Assembly: GCF_000317305.3 (NCBI RefSeq)
Contig: NC_023036.2
Coordinates: forward strand, 434,001 to 498,000
Length of the DNA stretch: 64,000 nucleotides
Reading direction: 5' to 3'
From: Mycolicibacterium neoaurum VKM Ac-1815D
GTDB taxonomy: Bacteria; Actinomycetota; Actinomycetes; Mycobacteriales; Mycobacteriaceae
In this document: positions 59,863 to 64,000 of the stretch, in pieces
Numbering within the stretch: the stretch's first letter is position 1
Layout of the letters: each line of letters opens with the position of its first letter
Position numbers and translations under genes: made by a program
The notes under the pieces: generated by a model
Told to the model about the DNA's origin: nothing
Databases searched by the model: none
What the model saw: the letters and a program-made list of their open reading frames with translations, nothing else

Positions 59863-62341
59863 CGAAGGGCGCCACAGCAATCCGACGGGCGGTGCTGATT
59901 CTGGGCGCCCCGTCGGTGCCGGCCGCCCCCCGAATCCGACTCCGCCCGATGCGCGGCGTCAGCCGCCCGAACCCCAGCACGCCCGCCCGCGCGCAGGCGG
60001 CGGCATTCCCGATGATCGTAAAACTGCGCTGATCCCCCCGGTGCGCGCGGACGTGGCCCCGCACCTGCGGGATCCGATCGATGTCGTCAAGGCCGCACTC
60101 GACGGTGCCCCGCCGCGCAAGCCGCCACCTCCGGCCGGTCCCGGCGGGCCGTCTGGTCCGTCCGGACACCGAGGCCCCGGCGCGCGCCGCTTCCAGTGGA
60201 AATGGGTGCGCCGGGCGGTCTATGCCGCGTTGGTGGTCTTCCTGGTGCTGCCCGCGGTGACCTTCGGGATGGCGTACATGATCGTCGAGGTTCCCAAGCC
60301 CGGCGACATCCGGACGGCGCAGGTGTCGACCATTCTGGCCAGCGACGGTAGCGAGATCGCCAAGATCGTTCCGCCGGAAGGCAACCGGGTGGACGTGAAG
60401 ATCGACCAGATCCCGGTCCACGTCCGTGACGCGGTGATGGCAGCCGAGGATCGCGACTTCTACTCCAACCCCGGTTTCTCGTTCACCGGTTTTGCGCGCG
60501 CCTTCCTGAACAACCTGTTCGGCGGTGGCGGCGGTCTGCAGGGTGGTTCGACGATCACTCAGCAGTACGTCAAGAACGCTCTGGTCGGCGACGAACGCTC
60601 GGGTGTCAGCGGCCTGGTCCGCAAGGCCAAGGAGCTGGTCATCTCGACGAAGATGGCGGGCGAGTGGTCCAAGGACCAGGTGCTCGAGTCCTACCTCAAC
60701 ATCATCTATTTCGGACGTGGCGCTTACGGCGTCTCGGCGGCCGCCCAGGCCTATTTCGGCAAGCCTGTCGAACAGCTCAACGTGGCCGAGGGTGCGCTGC
60801 TCGCGGCGCTCATCCAGCGGCCTTCGACCCTGGATCCGGCCGTGGATCCCGAGGGTGCCGCCTCCCGGTGGAACTGGGTCCTCGACGGCATGGTCGAGAT
60901 CGGCGCGCTGTCGCAGGCCGATCGCAATGCCCAGGTCTTCCCGCCGACGGTGCCACCGGATTTCGCCAGCCAGGCCAACCAGACCACCGGGCCCAACGGG
61001 CTGATCGAGCGCCAGGTCACCAAGGAACTGCTCGACCTGTTCGATATCAACGAGCAGACCCTGAACACCGAGGGTCTGAAGATCACCACCACGATCGACC
61101 CAGAGGCGCAGAAGGCCGCCGAGGAGGCGGTCACCAAAACGCTGGACGGTCAGGACCCCGACATGCGGTCGGCGGTCGTGTCCATCGACCCGAAGACCGG
61201 CGGAGTGAAGGCCTACTACGGTGGTTCGGATGCCAACGGCTTCGACTTCGCGCAGGCCGGCCTGCCCACCGGATCGTCGTTCAAGGTGTTCGCCCTGGTC
61301 GCCGCGCTGGAACAGGGCATCGGGTTGGGCTACAACATCGACAGCTCGCCGCTGGAACTCAACGGCATCAAGATCACCAACGTCGAGGGCGGCGGTTGCG
61401 GTAACTGCAATATCGCCGAGGCGCTCAAGCGGTCGCTGAACACCAGCTACTACCGCCTGATGCTCAAGCTGCAGAACGGTCCGCAGGATGTGGCCGATGC
61501 CGCGCACCAGGCCGGTATCGCCGAGAGCTTCCCCGGTGTCGACCACACCCTCAGCGAGGACGGCCAGGGCGGACCGCCCAACAACGGCGTCGTCCTGGGC
61601 CAGTACCAGAGCCGCGTCATCGACATGGCCTCGGCATACGCCACGCTGGCCGCCTCCGGGGTCTACCACCGGCCGCACTTCGTGCAGAAGGTCGAGGACT
61701 CCTCGGGCAATGTGCTCTTCGATGCGTCCCAGCAAGGCGACGATGGTGAGCAGCGCATCCCGGCCGACGTCGCCGACAACGTGACCGCCGCCATGCAGCC
61801 GATCGCCGCGTACTCCAACGGCCACAACCTCGCCGGTGGCCGCGCGTCGGCGGCCAAGACCGGGACCAACCAGCTCGGCGACACCGGTGCCAACCGGGAC
61901 GCCTGGATGGTCGGTTACACCCCGTCGCTGTCCACCGCCGTCTGGGTCGGCACCACCGGCGGGGACAAGCCGCTGGTGAACCAGTGGGGTGGGCCGGTCT
62001 ACGGATCGGGTCTGCCGTCCGACATCTGGAAGGCGACCATGGACGGTGCGCTCGAAGGCACCGACAACGAGACCTTCCCGAAGCCCACCGAGATCGGCGG
62101 GTATGCCGGACCGCCCGTGGCCGCGCCGGCCCCGCCGCCGCCCCCGGACACCCCGGTCCCGCCGCTGCCGTCGGAGACGGTGATCCAGCCGACGCTGGAG
62201 ATCGCGCCCGGCCTGACGATCCCGTGGGGACCGCCGACCACCGTGCCGATCGGCCCGCCGCCGCCCGGTGATCCCAACGCTCCCGCGCCGCCGCCCGGTC
62301 AGCCACTGCCCCCGGGACCGCCGGGCGCACCGCCCCCGTGA
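59855..62341 (+). CDS. ponA1: Bifunctional penicillin-binding protein PonA1 (PBP1)
   Basis: An 828-residue class A PBP that polymerises lipid II and cross-links peptidoglycan. A long cytoplasmic Pro/Arg-rich N-terminus (about residues 1-120) precedes the membrane helix (AALVVFLVLPAVTFGMAYMI). The glycosyltransferase domain has EDRDFYSNPGFSFTGFARA and GGSTITQQYVKNALVG. The transpeptidase domain has S-x-x-K in TGSSFKVF, S-x-N in SLNTSYY and KTG in AAKTGTNQ. The Pro-rich tail ends PPGAPPP. The GTG at 59855 overlaps the upstream stop; internal starts before the membrane helix cannot be ruled out. In mycobacteria PonA1 drives polar elongation and is phosphorylated by PknB. Confidence 0.96.
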   Translation: MNSEGRHSNPTGGADSGRPVGAGRPPNPTPPDARRQPPEPQHARPRAGGGIPDDRKTALIPPVRADVAPHLRDPIDVVKAALDGAPPRKPPPPAGPGGPSGPSGHRGPGARRFQWKWVRRAVYAALVVFLVLPAVTFGMAYMIVEVPKPGDIRTAQVSTILASDGSEIAKIVPPEGNRVDVKIDQIPVHVRDAVMAAEDRDFYSNPGFSFTGFARAFLNNLFGGGGGLQGGSTITQQYVKNALVGDERSGVSGLVRKAKELVISTKMAGEWSKDQVLESYLNIIYFGRGAYGVSAAAQAYFGKPVEQLNVAEGALLAALIQRPSTLDPAVDPEGAASRWNWVLDGMVEIGALSQADRNAQVFPPTVPPDFASQANQTTGPNGLIERQVTKELLDLFDINEQTLNTEGLKITTTIDPEAQKAAEEAVTKTLDGQDPDMRSAVVSIDPKTGGVKAYYGGSDANGFDFAQAGLPTGSSFKVFALVAALEQGIGLGYNIDSSPLELNGIKITNVEGGGCGNCNIAEALKRSLNTSYYRLMLKLQNGPQDVADAAHQAGIAESFPGVDHTLSEDGQGGPPNNGVVLGQYQSRVIDMASAYATLAASGVYHRPHFVQKVEDSSGNVLFDASQQGDDGEQRIPADVADNVTAAMQPIAAYSNGHNLAGGRASAAKTGTNQLGDTGANRDAWMVGYTPSLSTAVWVGTTGGDKPLVNQWGGPVYGSGLPSDIWKATMDGALEGTDNETFPKPTEIGGYAGPPVAAPAPPPPPDTPVPPLPSETVIQPTLEIAPGLTIPWGPPTTVPIGPPPPGDPNAPAPPPGQPLPPGPPGAPPP

Positions 62342-63981
62342 CGGCTGGGGACGTGACGCCAGAGCCGGCCGGGACCGTATCGCCAGCACCGCTGGCAGAA
62401 GATCTGCGCAGCGCCGACAATCGCGACCTGCCCAGCCGCAACGACGTCCTCGCCGGTGCGCTGTCGGGGACCGTCGGCGGTCCCGTCGGCAGGCACGCGC
62501 TGATCGGGCGGACGCGATTTCTCACCCCGCTGCGCGTGATGCTGCTGATCGCGCTGGTGTTCCTGGCACTCGGCTATTCGACGAAGGCCGCCTGCCTGCA
62601 GTCCACCGACACCGGGACCGCCGCGCAGCGGGTCGCCAACTGGGAGAACCAGCGCGCCTACTACGAGCTGTGCTATTCCGACACCGTCCCGCTCTACACC
62701 GCAGAGCTGTTGAACCAGGGCAAGTTTCCCTACAAGTCGAGCTGGATAGAGAAGGACAGCGACGGTAAGCCGCACGTCGTCTACGACGGCAGCGAGCCCG
62801 TCCGGTACATGGAGTATCCGGTGCTCACCGGGATCTATCAGTACCTCTCGATGACGTTGGCCAAGACCTATTCGGCGTTGACGACGGTGGTCTCGGTGCC
62901 TCTGGTCGCCGAAGTGGTGATGTTCTTCAACATCTCGGCCTTCGGGCTGGCACTGGCCTGGCTGGTGACGGTGTGGGCGACGGCGATGTTGGCCGGTCGC
63001 CGTATCTGGGATGCCGCGTTGGTGGCCGGCTCCCCGTTGTTGATCTTCCAGATCTTCACCAACTTCGACGCGCTCGCGGTGGCGTGCGCGACGGCCGCGA
63101 TGCTGGCGTGGGCGCGGCGAAAACCGGTGTTGGCCGGTGTCCTGATCGGTGTGGGTGTGGCGCTGAAGCTGTATCCGGCGTTCCTGCTCGGTCCCCTGCT
63201 GGTGCTGTGCCTGCGGACCGGGCGGATGCGCGAGTTCGCCAAGACCGCGGGTGCCGCGGTGCTGACCTGGGCACTGGTCAACCTGCCTGTGCTGCTGCTC
63301 TTTCCGCGCGGATGGTCGGAGTTCTACCGGCTCAACTCGCGTCGCGGTGACGATATGGACTCCATCTACAACGTGGTGAAGTCCTTCACCGGCTGGCAGG
63401 GGTTCGACCCGGGCCTCGGGTTCTGGGAGCCCCCGACGGTCACCAACACCGTCTCGGCCGTGCTGTTCCTGGTGTGCTGCGCCGCCATTGCCTACCTGGC
63501 GCTGACCGCTGCGCGCCGCCCACGGTTCGCCCAGCTGGCCTTCCTGGTGGTGGCGGCCTTCCTGTTGACCAACAAGGTCTGGAGTCCGCAGTTCTCGCTG
63601 TGGCTGGTGCCGCTGGCGGTCCTGGCACTGCCGCATCGACGAATCCTGTTGGCGTGGATGACCATCGACGCGCTGGTGTGGGTGCCGCGGATGCTCTATC
63701 TGTACGGCGAACAGAATCGCGGCCTGCCCGAGCAGTGGTTCACCACCACGGTGCTGCTGCGCGATATCGCGGTGGTGGCACTGGTGGTCCTGGTGGTGCG
63801 TCAGATCCGCCGCCCGGAATCCGATCTGGTGCGCCGCCACGGTGTCGACGACCCGTCCGGTGGCGTGTTCGACCGGGCACCCGATGACCCGCCGCGCTGG
63901 CTGCCGTCGTGGCTGCGGCCCGAACCGTCTCCGTCCATACCCGCGCCGCGTATCCGAACTTCGACTGACACGGCCCTGTGA
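62338..63981 (+). CDS. GT87-family membrane glycosyltransferase (Rv0051-like)
   Basis: A 547-residue integral membrane protein of the DUF2029/GT87 family with roughly ten hydrophobic segments between residues 65 and 490, and hydrophilic ends. Conserved family blocks include YMEYPVLTGIYQYLS after a first outer loop, and NFDALAVACATAAMLAWARRKPVLAGVLIGVGVALKLYP. GT87 enzymes in actinobacteria are polyprenyl-phosphate-mannose-dependent alpha-mannosyltransferases; the acceptor for this one (Rv0051) is not known. The GTG at 62338 overlaps the ponA1 stop by four bases (GTGA). The gene is complete, ending 19 bases before the window edge. Confidence 0.9.
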   Translation: MTAGDVTPEPAGTVSPAPLAEDLRSADNRDLPSRNDVLAGALSGTVGGPVGRHALIGRTRFLTPLRVMLLIALVFLALGYSTKAACLQSTDTGTAAQRVANWENQRAYYELCYSDTVPLYTAELLNQGKFPYKSSWIEKDSDGKPHVVYDGSEPVRYMEYPVLTGIYQYLSMTLAKTYSALTTVVSVPLVAEVVMFFNISAFGLALAWLVTVWATAMLAGRRIWDAALVAGSPLLIFQIFTNFDALAVACATAAMLAWARRKPVLAGVLIGVGVALKLYPAFLLGPLLVLCLRTGRMREFAKTAGAAVLTWALVNLPVLLLFPRGWSEFYRLNSRRGDDMDSIYNVVKSFTGWQGFDPGLGFWEPPTVTNTVSAVLFLVCCAAIAYLALTAARRPRFAQLAFLVVAAFLLTNKVWSPQFSLWLVPLAVLALPHRRILLAWMTIDALVWVPRMLYLYGEQNRGLPEQWFTTTVLLRDIAVVALVVLVVRQIRRPESDLVRRHGVDDPSGGVFDRAPDDPPRWLPSWLRPEPSPSIPAPRIRTSTDTAL

Positions 63982-64000
63982 CTAGCGTTGACGCTGCACG

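Noticed and set aside
59510..62389. A 959-codon minus-strand ORF opposite ponA1
   Set aside because: It is the antisense of the PonA1 frame, with low-complexity Arg/Gly composition and no domain.

Overview
The window is high-GC actinobacterial DNA holding the chromosomal replication origin of a mycobacterium. The order gyrA-gyrB-dciA-recF-gnd-dnaN-oriC-dnaA-rpmH-rnpA-yidD-yidC-jag-rsmG-parA-parB, a PknA/B-era cell-wall set (CrgA, CwsA, CwlM, MurJ, PonA1), the SigM/RsmA pair, MTC28, mycothiol-era redox genes and a glucosylglycerate hydrolase point to a rapidly growing mycobacterium (Mycolicibacterium type). The gnd gene between dnaN and recF and the position of the leuS-ino1-ponA1 block next to pcnA also fit rapid growers and differ from M. 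tuberculosis. I cannot name the species.

Layout: 1-5.2 kb holds crgA, a PH-domain membrane protein, ppiA and cwsA, interrupted before the tRNA pair by an AtsD-like arylsulfatase and an MmpS-like lipoprotein, then alaT, a 34-residue DLW-39-like mini-gene and ileT. 5.3-17 kb is the replication block (DUF3566 protein, GyrA, GyrB, DciA, RecF, Gnd, DnaN, oriC, DnaA), all on the minus strand. 17.6-22.9 kb runs the other way: rpmH, rnpA, yidD, yidC, jag, rsmG, parA, parB, with two perfect parS sites inside coding sequence. 23.1-36.6 kb holds a GNAT-like gene and the minus-strand envelope/redox series mutT4-DUF6049-murJ-sigM-rsmA-trxB-trxC-cwlM, then pcnA and a calcium-repeat protein.

36.6-64 kb corresponds to Rv0036c-Rv0051 of M. 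tuberculosis (TIGR03084 protein, MFS, YqgE, membrane protein, MTC28, LeuS, MarR, LLM oxidoreductase, hydrolase, Ino1, PadR, DUF1707 proteins, DUF5318, PonA1, GT87) with extra genes: an ankyrin protein, glutathione-independent formaldehyde dehydrogenase, an SDR, glucosylglycerate hydrolase, a fused polar-amino-acid ABC transporter and a PhoX phosphatase.

Functionally the window joins replication initiation and topology (DnaA, DnaN, DciA, gyrase), segregation (ParA/ParB/parS), membrane insertion (YidC/YidD), and septal/polar wall growth (CrgA, CwsA, CwlM, MurJ, PonA1). I found no CRISPR array, prophage, insertion sequence, toxin-antitoxin pair or biosynthetic cluster. The more unusual signals are small: a parS site that contains the likely rsmG start codon, a third degenerate parS 17 kb away, a two-copy intergenic palindrome family, probable leaderless promoters, a perfect operator-like palindrome at the sulfatase gene, and a possible Pho box at phoX. 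Start codons were chosen from Shine-Dalgarno spacing, overlap with the upstream stop, -10 position or remembered family N-termini; homologies are from memory, not from a search.
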